Below are positions 23,092-30,265 of a stretch of DNA of 32,181 nt, piece by piece. The DNA comes from an uncultured Oscillospiraceae bacterium (GTDB lineage: Bacteria; Bacillota; Clostridia; Oscillospirales; Oscillospiraceae), in contig CAJUPW010000005.1 of NCBI GenBank assembly GCA_910588635.1, positions 409 to 32,589 on the forward strand, written 5' to 3'. The notes beneath the pieces were generated by a model, which ran no database searches, was not told the DNA's origin, and saw only the letters and a list, made by a program, of their open reading frames with translations. Positions within the stretch are counted from its first letter, which is position 1. Each line of letters begins with the position of its first letter. The position numbers and the translations under genes were made by a program.

Positions 23092-24090
23092 TCAGCGGGC
23101 CACAAAGCCCACCTTTTTATACACCTTGCGCAAGGTCTTGTTGGCCGCATAGGAGGCCTTCTCGGCCCCGGCCTTGTAGACGCTCTCCAGATAGGCCTTG
23201 TCCGCCAGAATGCGGGCGGCCTCCTCCCGGATAGGCCGGAGGACCTCCACCACGGCGTCGCCCACGGCGGGCTTAAACTTGCCATAGCCCTGGCCGGCGA
23301 ACTCCGCCTCAATCTCGTCAAAGGTCTTTCCGGTGACGGCGGCGTAGATATTCATGAGATTAGCCACGCCGGGCTTGTTGGCCGGGTCGTAGCGGACGGG
23401 ATTCTCGGTGTCGCTGTCGGTAATGGCCCGCTTGAACTTGCGCTGGATATCCTCCGGCTTCTCCATGAGGAACACGCAGCCCTCGGGGATGGACTTGCTC
23501 ATCTTGCTGTCCGGGGCAGTCAGACCCATCACCCGTGCCCCCGCCTTGGGGATGTAGGGCTCGGGCATTTTGAACACGTCGCCGTAGATGCCGTTGAACC
23601 GCTGGACGATGTTCCGGGTCAGCTCCACATGCTGCTTCTGGTCCTCGCCCACGGGGACGTAGTCCGGCTGGTAAAGGAGAATGTCTGCCGCCATCAGGGA
23701 GGGGTAGGTGAACAGGCCGCCGTTGATGTTGTCCTTGTGCTTGGCGGATTTGTCCTTGAACTGGGTCATGCGGGACAGCTCACCGAACATGGTGTAGCAG
23801 TTGAGCACCCAGCCCAGCTCGGCGTGCTGGGGGACGTGGGACTGGATGAACAGGGTGTTTTTCTCCGGGTCCAGGCCGCAGGCGATATACTGGGCCAGCT
23901 GCTCCAGGGTGCGCCGGCGCAGGTCGGCGGGGTTTTGGCGCACGGTGATGGTGTGCATATCCGCCATGAAATAATAGCAGTCAAACTCCTCCGCCCGGGC
24001 GGCCCAGTTCTTGATAGCGCCCAGGTAGTTGCCCAAGTGCAGGTCACCGCTGGGCTGAATGCCGGAGAGCATTACTTTCTTTTCATCCAT
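23092..24090 (-). CDS. trpS: Tryptophanyl-tRNA synthetase
   Basis: 332 residues, typical class Ic length. HIGH-equivalent HLGNY near residue 18, and KMSKS at 196-200, both catalytic signatures. MLSGIQPSGDLHLGNYLGAI is the canonical start. AAGGAG precedes the ATG. No T-box leader was found in the 170 bases upstream, only a plain promoter and a small GGGCG/CGCCC hairpin. Probable first gene of the trpS-tagO-wecB transcript. Confidence 0.95.
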   Translation of the reverse strand: MDEKKVMLSGIQPSGDLHLGNYLGAIKNWAARAEEFDCYYFMADMHTITVRQNPADLRRRTLEQLAQYIACGLDPEKNTLFIQSHVPQHAELGWVLNCYTMFGELSRMTQFKDKSAKHKDNINGGLFTYPSLMAADILLYQPDYVPVGEDQKQHVELTRNIVQRFNGIYGDVFKMPEPYIPKAGARVMGLTAPDSKMSKSIPEGCVFLMEKPEDIQRKFKRAITDSDTENPVRYDPANKPGVANLMNIYAAVTGKTFDEIEAEFAGQGYGKFKPAVGDAVVEVLRPIREEAARILADKAYLESVYKAGAEKASYAANKTLRKVYKKVGFVAR

Positions 24091-24144
24091 GTGTGTTGGC
24101 TCCTTACTCTCAGGGCGCGGTCTGCGCCCATATAATATCAGCTT

Positions 24145-24173
24145 ATTGTATCACCATTGAGGGAGAAAGGCAA
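24145..24173 (-). promoter_or_regulatory. Sigma-A promoter of trpS
   Basis: TTGCCT, 17 bases, TACAAT on the minus strand. Start point near 24138, giving a leader of about 48 bases. Confidence 0.55.
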
Positions 24174-24210
24174 CAGGTTTGGGCGCTTGGGCGGGTAAAA
24201 AAAGGAAATG

Positions 24211-24239
24211 TTTCCAATTTGGACATATTATGGTATGAT
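24211..24239 (+). promoter_or_regulatory. Sigma-A promoter (extended -10) of the GIY-YIG gene
   Basis: TTTCCA, 17 bases, TATGAT, with TGG before the -10 hexamer. Divergent from the trpS promoter 38 bases away. Confidence 0.55.
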
Positions 24240-24262
24240 TGGGTGGAAAGGGGGGGAGGCTC

Positions 24263-24508
24263 ATGTTCTGGTATGTCTATATGCTCCGCTGCGGCGACGG
24301 CACGCTGTACACCGGCGTCACCGACGACGTGGAGCGCCGTCTGGCCGCTCACCGGGCGGGGAAAGGGGCCAAGTACACCCGGGGGAGAGGCCCTCTGGAA
24401 CTGGTCTATCAGGAGCAGGTCCCCGACAAATCCGCCGCCCTCCGGCGGGAGTATCAGATCAAGCGGCTGCCCAAACAGGAAAAAGAAGGGCTGATTGCGA
24501 AAAAATAG
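24263..24508 (+). CDS. GIY-YIG nuclease-family protein (YhbQ/UPF0213 type)
   Basis: 81 residues forming a stand-alone GIY-YIG domain: WYVYMLRCGDGTLYTGVT supplies the YV-Y/YTG motif, ERRLAAHRAGKGAKYTR the conserved Arg and His, and LRREYQIKRLPKQEK the Glu-containing helix. Such small proteins are predicted structure-selective DNA endonucleases; biological role unknown. GGGGGGAGG precedes the ATG at 24263; earlier in-frame starts overlap the promoter. Confidence 0.88.
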   Translation: MFWYVYMLRCGDGTLYTGVTDDVERRLAAHRAGKGAKYTRGRGPLELVYQEQVPDKSAALRREYQIKRLPKQEKEGLIAKK

Positions 24509-24534
24509 GACCGTCCGGTTTCCCGGACGGTCCT
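24500..24534 (-). terminator. Intrinsic terminator of the 565-residue membrane protein gene
   Basis: AGGACCGTCCGG / CCGGACGGTCCT with a 4-base loop; on the minus strand followed by ATTTTTT. It overlaps the stop codon of the convergent GIY-YIG gene. Confidence 0.8.
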
Positions 24535-24540
24535 GATCGC

Positions 24541-26238
24541 TTACTGGGGAAGGGGAGCGGCAGCGAGGCGTTCCACCTCAAACGCGGGCTGGCAGATGCC
24601 GCCTGCCGCGGGGTAGTAGCTGATGGTTACCTTGTCTCCCACATTCAGCAGAATGGCCCAGGGAACCTCATCGGCGCTGAACCCATAGTAATCGTCCTCC
24701 GCCGTGCCGCCCTCCAGGCGGACATAGTAATTGGTGGTGCCGTTGACAACGGCGGAGCGAATTTCGGCGATCGTTCCGGTGATCTCATCGTAGGGCAGCT
24801 CCTCGGTCTGGGTGACGCCCTTTTCCCGGAGCATCTGAATATAATTCTGCTCGCAGGCGGAGACGGTGGACCCGGTGGCCACAATCTGGTACTGGGCCAC
24901 GTTGACCATGGCGTACATCTTCACCAGATTGGTGGCATCCTTCAGAGGGATGAAGTAGGTGGGTTCGCCGGAGATATTCAGCAGAATGGGGAAGGTGGCC
25001 ACATAGCCCAGGTCCTGGACCACGCCCTGGGCGGAGAGCTTGGCGGCCTCCTCGGTGGCGCCGGGGGCGGTATAGAAGTGGGTCTCCTTGGTGCGCATGT
25101 TGCACAGCAGGAAGCCCAGGTTGGACTGGTCCGCGTTGGCCGAAGTGACCCCGGTATAGGCGTACACATCGTCGTTCATGGCGATATAGTTGTAGCCGCT
25201 GGTGGTCTGGGTCACGTCCCGCTGGCCCAGAATGGAGTTGATAAAGCCGTGGACCAGAGTGCCGTAGTAGTCGTACTGCTGCATAATCAGAGTGGGGACG
25301 TAGAGGGTGTCAACCCAGTTGGGGACCTCCTCGTGGTACTGGCATTCGCCGGTGACGGCGTCCACCAGCACGGCGCCCTGGATGTCCACGCCGCCGAACA
25401 GGCCGATCCGCTTGACCACCCGGGGGGCGATCCACCAGGGATGGCCCGTTTCGTCGATCTCAAACTCCGGGGTGGAGAACATCATGGTGGGATACTTGAA
25501 ACGCAGGTGGCGCATAATATTCCGGTTCAGCGGCTCGGAGAAGGAGTATTTCATGCCCTCCTGAAGCCGGGTGACGGTGGCCTCCTGGGTCACCATGTCC
25601 ACCACCACATAGGCGGGCAGGCCGTTTCCACGGTTGGTGAACCACTTGATGAGGTCGGCATAGGCAATGGGGGCCACCCGGACGGGCCGGCCCTGATAGT
25701 TGATCTGGGTGGAGTCGCCGGAATACTCAAACTGGCTGACCATGTCGCTGAGGGTGCCCATCTGCCGGTCGCCTAAAAACTCGGCGGAGGAGCGGTCCAG
25801 AGTGGGAATCTCATTGAAGGATATCTGCGCCACATCTGCGGCGAAGTCGCCGGTCTGGACGGTGAGCAGCTCACGGTAGGCGGAGGCACGGAAGATGGGC
25901 ATAGAGATGATCTGCCCCACAATAGCCGCCAGGACCACCACGGCGAAGAGAATCAGCACCGGCAGGCAGCTTTTTTTGACGAACTGGAACCACTCCTTGA
26001 TCTTCTCTCTGGGGGTGCGCACCACGTTGTCATCCGCCGGCTTGACGGACAGCACAAAGACACTGACGGCGTACACAATGCACAGCAAGGCCATAAAGCT
26101 GTAGAAGTCCCCTGACTGAGGGTTGATGGCGGGCAGGGACACGTAGAAATACACAAAGCCCACCACGGCTGTAATCAGCAGGCTGACCAGCAGACTGCCG
26201 GTACGTCCCATAGGTTTGCGCTTCTTTTTTTCTTTCAA
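24541..26238 (-). CDS. Large membrane-anchored protein of unknown function
   Basis: 565 residues from TTG at 26238, chosen because GAGGAG lies 8 bases upstream and the protein then starts KEKKKRKPMGRTG, a normal cytoplasmic basic tail; the longer frame has no RBS. Three hydrophobic segments follow (about 15-35, 45-65 and 90-115), then a long polar, presumably external domain to the end. The domain shows aromatic-rich repeated stretches (QQYDYYGTLVHGFINSILGQ; DVYAYTGVTSANADQSNLGF) and a C-terminal OB-like segment (ITGTIAEIRSAVVNGTTNYY). I recognise no named family or catalytic motif. Monocistronic: terminator after it, and gltX diverges upstream. Confidence 0.75.
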   Translation of the reverse strand: MKEKKKRKPMGRTGSLLVSLLITAVVGFVYFYVSLPAINPQSGDFYSFMALLCIVYAVSVFVLSVKPADDNVVRTPREKIKEWFQFVKKSCLPVLILFAVVVLAAIVGQIISMPIFRASAYRELLTVQTGDFAADVAQISFNEIPTLDRSSAEFLGDRQMGTLSDMVSQFEYSGDSTQINYQGRPVRVAPIAYADLIKWFTNRGNGLPAYVVVDMVTQEATVTRLQEGMKYSFSEPLNRNIMRHLRFKYPTMMFSTPEFEIDETGHPWWIAPRVVKRIGLFGGVDIQGAVLVDAVTGECQYHEEVPNWVDTLYVPTLIMQQYDYYGTLVHGFINSILGQRDVTQTTSGYNYIAMNDDVYAYTGVTSANADQSNLGFLLCNMRTKETHFYTAPGATEEAAKLSAQGVVQDLGYVATFPILLNISGEPTYFIPLKDATNLVKMYAMVNVAQYQIVATGSTVSACEQNYIQMLREKGVTQTEELPYDEITGTIAEIRSAVVNGTTNYYVRLEGGTAEDDYYGFSADEVPWAILLNVGDKVTISYYPAAGGICQPAFEVERLAAAPLPQ

Positions 26239-26349
26239 AATGACGTTCTCCTCTTTCTTGAAAATTTTCAGGGGAAGGGAAATATTACTTCTTAGGATAC
26301 ACGTTTTTCCCGAAAAAAGCAATGAACAGAAGATTAAATTTTATACCCC

Positions 26350-26378
26350 TTGCCAAACGGGGAAAGATTTTATATAAT
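26350..26378 (+). promoter_or_regulatory. Sigma-A promoter of gltX
   Basis: TTGCCA, 17 bases, TATAAT (perfect -10). Start point near 26385, giving a structured leader of about 95 bases. Confidence 0.75.
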
Positions 26379-26392
26379 ATCCCGGTAAAGAG

Positions 26393-26453
26393 AGGCAAAA
26401 CAAAGTTTTGCCTGAAAGTTCTTTTCAGTTCCTTTTCCTTTAAGAAAAAGAAC
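26393..26453 (+). repeat. Two stem-loops in the gltX leader
   Basis: The first is AGGCAAAAC / GTTTTGCCT with a 3-base loop (26393-26413). The second is GTTCCTTTTC / GAAAAAGAAC (26428-26453) with one mismatch, preceded by another GTTCTTTT. Neither has a T-run, so they are not simple terminators. The second shares its GTTC-TTTTC...GAAAA-GAAC core with the hairpin after nth (28753-28780). No T-box features (AGGGTGG bulge) were seen. Confidence 0.5.
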
Positions 26454-26479
26454 AAAAAACCACCGTTGGAGGAGAGAGC

Positions 26480-27964
26480 ATGGCTTTAGATATGAAGTAT
26501 TTTGAGCAGATGGAGGCCAAAATTCCCAAGGGCAAGGTGCGCACCCGGTTTGCCCCCTCGCCCACGGGCTACATGCATGTAGGCAATTTGCGCACGGCGC
26601 TGTACACCTGGCTCATCGCCCGGAACGCCGGAGGCACCTTTATCCTGCGCATTGAGGATACCGACCAGGGCCGGCTGGTGGAGGGGGCCGCCGATGTCAT
26701 TTACAGGACTCTGGCCGAGTGCCGGCTGGACCACGACGAGGGCCCCGACGTGGGCGGTCCCGTGGCCCCCTACATCCAGTCGGAGCGGCGGGACACCTAT
26801 GGCAGATACGCCCGCCTGCTCATTGACAAGGGCCACGCCTACTACTGCTTCTGCGAGAAAGCGGACAGCGCTGAGGATACCGGCGAGTTTGAGCGCTCAG
26901 ACGACCCTTGCAGGTCCCTGTCCAAAGAGGAGGCCCAGGCCCGGGTGGATGCCGGGGAGCCCTATGTGATCCGCCAGCGCATTCCCAAGGAGGGGACCAC
27001 CACCTTCCGAGATGCCATCTTCGGGGACATCACCGTGGAGAACAAGACGTTGGATGACCAGGTGCTCATCAAGCGGGACGGCATGCCCACCTACAACTTC
27101 GCCAACGTCATTGACGACCACCTGATGGGCATCACCCACGTGGTCCGGGGCAGCGAGTACCTGTCCTCCGCCCCCAAATACAACCTGCTGTATGAGGGCT
27201 TCGGCTGGGACATCCCCACCTACGTCCACTGCTCTCCTGTCATGCGGGACGCCCAGAATAAGATGTCCAAGCGCCACGGCGACCCCTCCTACGAGGACCT
27301 GAAGGACCAGGGCTTCCTCACCGAGGCCATCCTCAACTATGTGGCCCTGCTGGGCTGGTCCCCTCGGGGAGACCTCGCCGAGCAGGAGGTATTCTCTCTG
27401 GACGAGCTGGCGAGAGCTTTCGACCTGGCAGGCATGTCCAAGTCCCCGGCCATCTTCGATATCGAGAAGCTGACCCACTTCAACGCCCTGTACCTGCGCT
27501 CCATGAGCCAGGAGGACTTTGTAAAGGCCGCTGAGCCTTATATCAGAAAGACTGTAAAGGATGAAAGCCTGTCGGTATCCGACATCGCCGCCCTACTCCA
27601 GGCCCGGTGTGAAAAGCTCACCGAAATTCCCGAGAAGGTTGCCTTCTTCCAGGAGCTGCCCGACTATGACAGGTCGCTGTTCACCAATAAGAAGTCCAAG
27701 TGTACTCCCGAGGTGGCAAAGGAGATGCTGTCTGCCGCCATCGTGGTGCTGGACGCCGTGCATACCTGGAATGAGGGAAATATCCACGACGTGCTCACCG
27801 GGCTGGCCGAGGGCATGCAGGTGAAGAACGCCACCGTCATGTGGCCGGTGCGCATCGCCGCCGCCGGTCAGGCTGTGACGCCCGGCGGCGCCATTGAGAT
27901 TTGCCGGATTCTGGGAAAAGAGGAGACACTACGCCGTCTCAAGCTGGGACTGGACAAGCTGTAA
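26480..27964 (+). CDS. gltX: Glutamyl-tRNA synthetase
   Basis: 494 residues, full length. Class I signature TRFAPSPTGYMHVGNLRTAL with HVGN at 33-36, the GluRS insert IEDTDQGR, and KMSKR at 261-265. A short N-terminal extension (ALDMKYFEQMEAKIPKGK) precedes the catalytic core. GGAGGAGAG precedes the ATG. Whether it is discriminating (Glu only) or also charges tRNA-Gln cannot be read from the sequence; no second gltX or gatCAB is in the window. Followed by its own terminator. Confidence 0.95.
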   Translation: MALDMKYFEQMEAKIPKGKVRTRFAPSPTGYMHVGNLRTALYTWLIARNAGGTFILRIEDTDQGRLVEGAADVIYRTLAECRLDHDEGPDVGGPVAPYIQSERRDTYGRYARLLIDKGHAYYCFCEKADSAEDTGEFERSDDPCRSLSKEEAQARVDAGEPYVIRQRIPKEGTTTFRDAIFGDITVENKTLDDQVLIKRDGMPTYNFANVIDDHLMGITHVVRGSEYLSSAPKYNLLYEGFGWDIPTYVHCSPVMRDAQNKMSKRHGDPSYEDLKDQGFLTEAILNYVALLGWSPRGDLAEQEVFSLDELARAFDLAGMSKSPAIFDIEKLTHFNALYLRSMSQEDFVKAAEPYIRKTVKDESLSVSDIAALLQARCEKLTEIPEKVAFFQELPDYDRSLFTNKKSKCTPEVAKEMLSAAIVVLDAVHTWNEGNIHDVLTGLAEGMQVKNATVMWPVRIAAAGQAVTPGGAIEICRILGKEETLRRLKLGLDKL

Positions 27965-27968
27965 AACG

Positions 27969-27996
27969 AAAAGAGCCGTCTTGGGCGGCTCTTTTT
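27969..27996 (+). terminator. Intrinsic terminator of gltX
   Basis: AAAAGAGCCG / CGGCTCTTTT with a 7-base loop, ending in five T, five bases after the gltX stop. Confidence 0.88.
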
Positions 27997-28103
27997 ATGT
28001 CCTTATATATGGCAGAAGAAAAAATAAGGGAGTTTTGAAAAAAGGGTCGAAATTTTGCTCAAGGTGTGTTAGGATAGGGAAAACGAACGAGAGGTGACCC
28101 GCT

Positions 28104-28751
28104 GTGAACAAGACCCCGGAGGATATCCGCGCCATTGTAGAGGAATTGAAGGTGCTCTACCCGGACGGCATCTGCTCCCTGGAGTACCAAAAGGACTATG
28201 AGCTGCTGTTTTCCGTCCGGCTGGCGGCCCAGTGCACCGACGAACGGGTCAACAAGGTGACCCCGGCGCTGTACACGCGGTTTCCCACTCTGGAGGCCCT
28301 GGCGGAGGCCGACATTTCAGAGGTGGAGGAGTACATCCACTCCACCGGCTTCTTCCGTGCCAAGGCCAGAGACATTGTGCTGGCCTCCCAGATGCTGATT
28401 CGGGATTACGGTGGAAAGGTGCCCGACACCATGGAAGACCTGCTGAAGCTGCCCGGCGTGGGCCGCAAGACGGCTAATCTGATTTTAGGGGACGTGTACC
28501 ACACCCCCGGCGTGGTGGTGGCCGACACCCACTGCATCCGCATCACCGGCCTGCTGGGCCTCACCGACGGCACCAAGGACCCGGCCAAGGTGGAGCAGCA
28601 GCTCCGGGCCGTTCTGCCGCCCGAGGAGTCCAACGACTTCTGCCACCGCATGGTCCTCCACGGCCGGGCGGTGTGTATCGCCCGCCGGCCCCAGTGCCAG
28701 AGCTGCACCTTGCGGTCATATTGCGACCATTTCGCGAAGAACGGAGGCTGA
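28104..28751 (+). CDS. nth: Endonuclease III (DNA glycosylase/AP lyase)
   Basis: 215 residues. Removes oxidised pyrimidines and nicks the abasic site in base excision repair. Helix-hairpin-helix LPGVGRKTAN with catalytic Lys122, catalytic Asp141 in VADTHC, and the 4Fe-4S cluster C191-x6-C198-x2-C201-x5-C207, all intact. Start is GTG at 28104 with GAGAGG upstream. A weak promoter (TCGAAA, 17 bases, TAGGAT with extended TGT) lies just upstream. A repeat-like hairpin overlaps the stop. Confidence 0.94.
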   Translation: MNKTPEDIRAIVEELKVLYPDGICSLEYQKDYELLFSVRLAAQCTDERVNKVTPALYTRFPTLEALAEADISEVEEYIHSTGFFRAKARDIVLASQMLIRDYGGKVPDTMEDLLKLPGVGRKTANLILGDVYHTPGVVVADTHCIRITGLLGLTDGTKDPAKVEQQLRAVLPPEESNDFCHRMVLHGRAVCIARRPQCQSCTLRSYCDHFAKNGG

Positions 28752-28752
28752 T

Positions 28753-28780
28753 GTTCTTTTCTTTTGAAAAAGAAAAGAAC
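28753..28780. repeat. Perfect 13-bp hairpin of a TTCTTTT/AAAAGAA repeat family
   Basis: GTTCTTTTCTTTT and its complement around a 2-base centre, followed by CCAAAAGAAAAC. It starts two bases after the nth stop. The same core, less perfect, sits in the gltX leader (26418-26453). I recall such purine/pyrimidine hairpins being dispersed in Oscillospiraceae genomes. No T-run follows, so termination would be weak. Confidence 0.6.
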
Positions 28781-28893
28781 CAAAAGAAAACTTTGAGAAA
28801 AACTGCGTTTTTCCTCTTGCTCAACTGAAATGCGGCGGCTCTTACAAGCCGTTGTTTTTACATCTGAATTTATCGAAAAACAACAAAAATATA

Positions 28894-28922
28894 TTGACAA
28901 ACAGATTTAACCGTGCTAGGAT
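28894..28922 (+). promoter_or_regulatory. Sigma-A promoter of the DUF2975 operon
   Basis: TTGACA, 17 bases, TAGGAT. Start point near 28929, about 20 bases before the ATG. Confidence 0.7.
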
Positions 28923-28949
28923 AGGGCCAACCGAGAGGAGGAATTACCC

Positions 28950-29519
28950 ATGGAAAAGACTGTCAGGCTGGCCCGGGTTCTGCGGGTCCTTGTTGTCATT
29001 ACGTTTGTGTGCAATTTGATCGCGCTGTTTCTGGTGCCCGGTATGGCCGCGTTTTATGTCGGCGGAGGTGGTACAGGGCTGCTGGAACACAACAGTGTTT
29101 TTGGGTTTATTCGATTCTTTGCTACGATTTGGCACCCTGTTATTTGGATGCTGGGGGCGACGGGGGAGAGCCAGGACTGGGTGGTGCTGTCCCTGTTCCT
29201 GCTGTCCTGCGGGGTCTGCACCGCTGTGATCCTCTGGCAAGGAAAGCGGGTGCTGGATACGATTCTGAAGGGGGAACCCTTCACTCTGCACAATGCCCAG
29301 AACCTGAAACGGGCCTCAGTGTGCTGTTTCCTGATTTCCACGGCGGCACTGCTCCGGCTGATTTGGGGGCTTACCTACTATCGGAGTATCGGTCCGCTGT
29401 TTACCTACAACGCCCTGTTTGTCCCTGTGTTCTTTATGGCGGGACTGCTGTGCCTGGTCATGTCCGCCCTGTTCCATCAGGCGGCGGAGCTGAAAGAGGA
29501 CCAGGACCTGACCATCTAA
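28950..29519 (+). CDS. DUF2975 membrane protein
   Basis: 189 residues with four membrane segments (about 8-32, 70-92, 115-137 and 150-172). The loop between the second and third contains the DUF2975 pattern ILKGEPFTLHNAQNLKRAS. Function unknown. In Bacillus and Clostridia DUF2975 genes are normally followed by a YozG-like HTH gene, as here 12 bases later, so the pair is probably a membrane protein with its own regulator. GAGAGGAGGAA precedes the ATG. Confidence 0.85.
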   Translation: MEKTVRLARVLRVLVVITFVCNLIALFLVPGMAAFYVGGGGTGLLEHNSVFGFIRFFATIWHPVIWMLGATGESQDWVVLSLFLLSCGVCTAVILWQGKRVLDTILKGEPFTLHNAQNLKRASVCCFLISTAALLRLIWGLTYYRSIGPLFTYNALFVPVFFMAGLLCLVMSALFHQAAELKEDQDLTI

Positions 29520-29531
29520 GGGGGCGGCACG

Positions 29532-29753
29532 ATGGCGATTATGGTAAACCTGGACGTGATGATGGCAAAACGGAAGATGTCCCTGGGGGAGCTGGCCCAG
29601 AAGGTTGACATAACAATGGCGAACCTGTCCATTTTGAAGAACAACAAGGCCCGGGCGGTGCGGTTTTCCACTCTGGAGGCCATCTGCAAGGCCCTGGACT
29701 GCCAGCCGGGGGACATTCTGGAGTTTGTGCCCGACGGGGAGGAGGAGCTATGA
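29532..29753 (+). CDS. YozG-like Cro/CI-type HTH regulator
   Basis: 73 residues, one helix-turn-helix domain (LGELAQKVDITMANLSILKN) followed by FSTLEAICKALDCQPGDILEF, the typical YozG/XRE ending. Likely binds DNA as a dimer and regulates its own operon; the target is not visible. The ATG is overlapped downstream by the 48-residue gene (ATGA). Confidence 0.9.
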   Translation: MAIMVNLDVMMAKRKMSLGELAQKVDITMANLSILKNNKARAVRFSTLEAICKALDCQPGDILEFVPDGEEEL

Positions 29754-29896
29754 AAGAGAAGGAGGAACAAATCAAACAAAAGTTATGTAAACTTATCGAA
29801 AAAATCTGGATTGCCCTGTCCTTTGCATGCGTGGGATTTATCATTGCCTGGCTCTGTATAGGAGTGTTTTTCTTCGGAGGGGTAAACCTCGCATGA
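29750..29896 (+). CDS. 48-residue single-pass membrane protein
   Basis: Charged N-terminus (KEKEEQIKQKLCKLIEK) then one membrane helix (about 20-42, WIALSFACVGFIIAWLCIGV). Its ATG overlaps the HTH stop (ATGA) and GGAGGAG precedes it inside that gene, so it is coupled to the regulator. No family recognised. It could be a membrane partner of the DUF2975 protein or of the regulator. Confidence 0.65.
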   Translation: MKEKEEQIKQKLCKLIEKIWIALSFACVGFIIAWLCIGVFFFGGVNLA

Positions 29897-29917
29897 TATG
29901 GAAAGTGAAATAACCCG

Positions 29918-29947
29918 CCTCTCCCCGTCATACACATAGGGGAGAGG
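29918..29947 (+). promoter_or_regulatory. Hairpin sequestering the yqfC ribosome binding site
   Basis: CCTCTCCCC (29918-29926) pairs perfectly with GGGGAGAGG (29939-29947) around a 12-base loop. The right arm is the Shine-Dalgarno of yqfC, 8 bases before its ATG. In a transcript reading in from upstream the RBS would be closed. Confidence 0.5.
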
Positions 29948-29955
29948 TGATTTTT

Positions 29956-30231
29956 ATGAAATCCCGGCGTGTCCGGTTTTTGGAGCGGACGGCGGAGGTG
30001 TTCGACCTCCCGGCCGACGCGGTGGCGGGGGTGCCGCGCCTGGAGCTGGTGGGGGACGGAGAGCTGCGGGTGGAGAACCACAAGGGTATCCTGGCCTACG
30101 GCCGGGAGGAGATCCACGTCAGCGGCGGCATATACCTCATCAAGGTGATGGGGCAGGAGCTGGAGCTGCGGGCCATGACCGGCCTGGAGCTGCTGATTAC
30201 CGGGAAAATAACCCAGATCACATTATCCTGA
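29956..30231 (+). CDS. yqfC: YabP/YqfC-family sporulation protein
   Basis: 91 residues, the usual length, all beta: RVENHKGILAYGREEIHVSGG is the family core. YqfC is a sigma-E-dependent mother-cell protein of unknown biochemical role in spore formation. I use the ATG at 29956 (GGAGAGGTG upstream) rather than the GTG three codons earlier, which lies in the RBS. It precedes yqfD and phoH as in most Firmicutes. Confidence 0.88.
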   Translation: MKSRRVRFLERTAEVFDLPADAVAGVPRLELVGDGELRVENHKGILAYGREEIHVSGGIYLIKVMGQELELRAMTGLELLITGKITQITLS

Positions 30232-30265
30232 AAATGGGGATTCCCGGACAAAGGGAGGGAAGTTT

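Noticed and set aside
24091..24262. T-box or attenuator ahead of trpS
   Set aside because: No AGGGTGG antiterminator bulge, no specifier loop and no competing terminator; only a short hairpin and a promoter.
24208..25776. 522-codon open frame on the plus strand
   Set aside because: Antisense to the 565-residue membrane protein gene, which has an RBS and membrane topology; also overlaps the GIY-YIG gene in another frame.
29929..29936. Sigma-E -10-like CATACACA upstream of yqfC
   Set aside because: The -35 match at 13-15 bases is poor, and initiation 7 bases downstream would fall inside the ribosome binding site.
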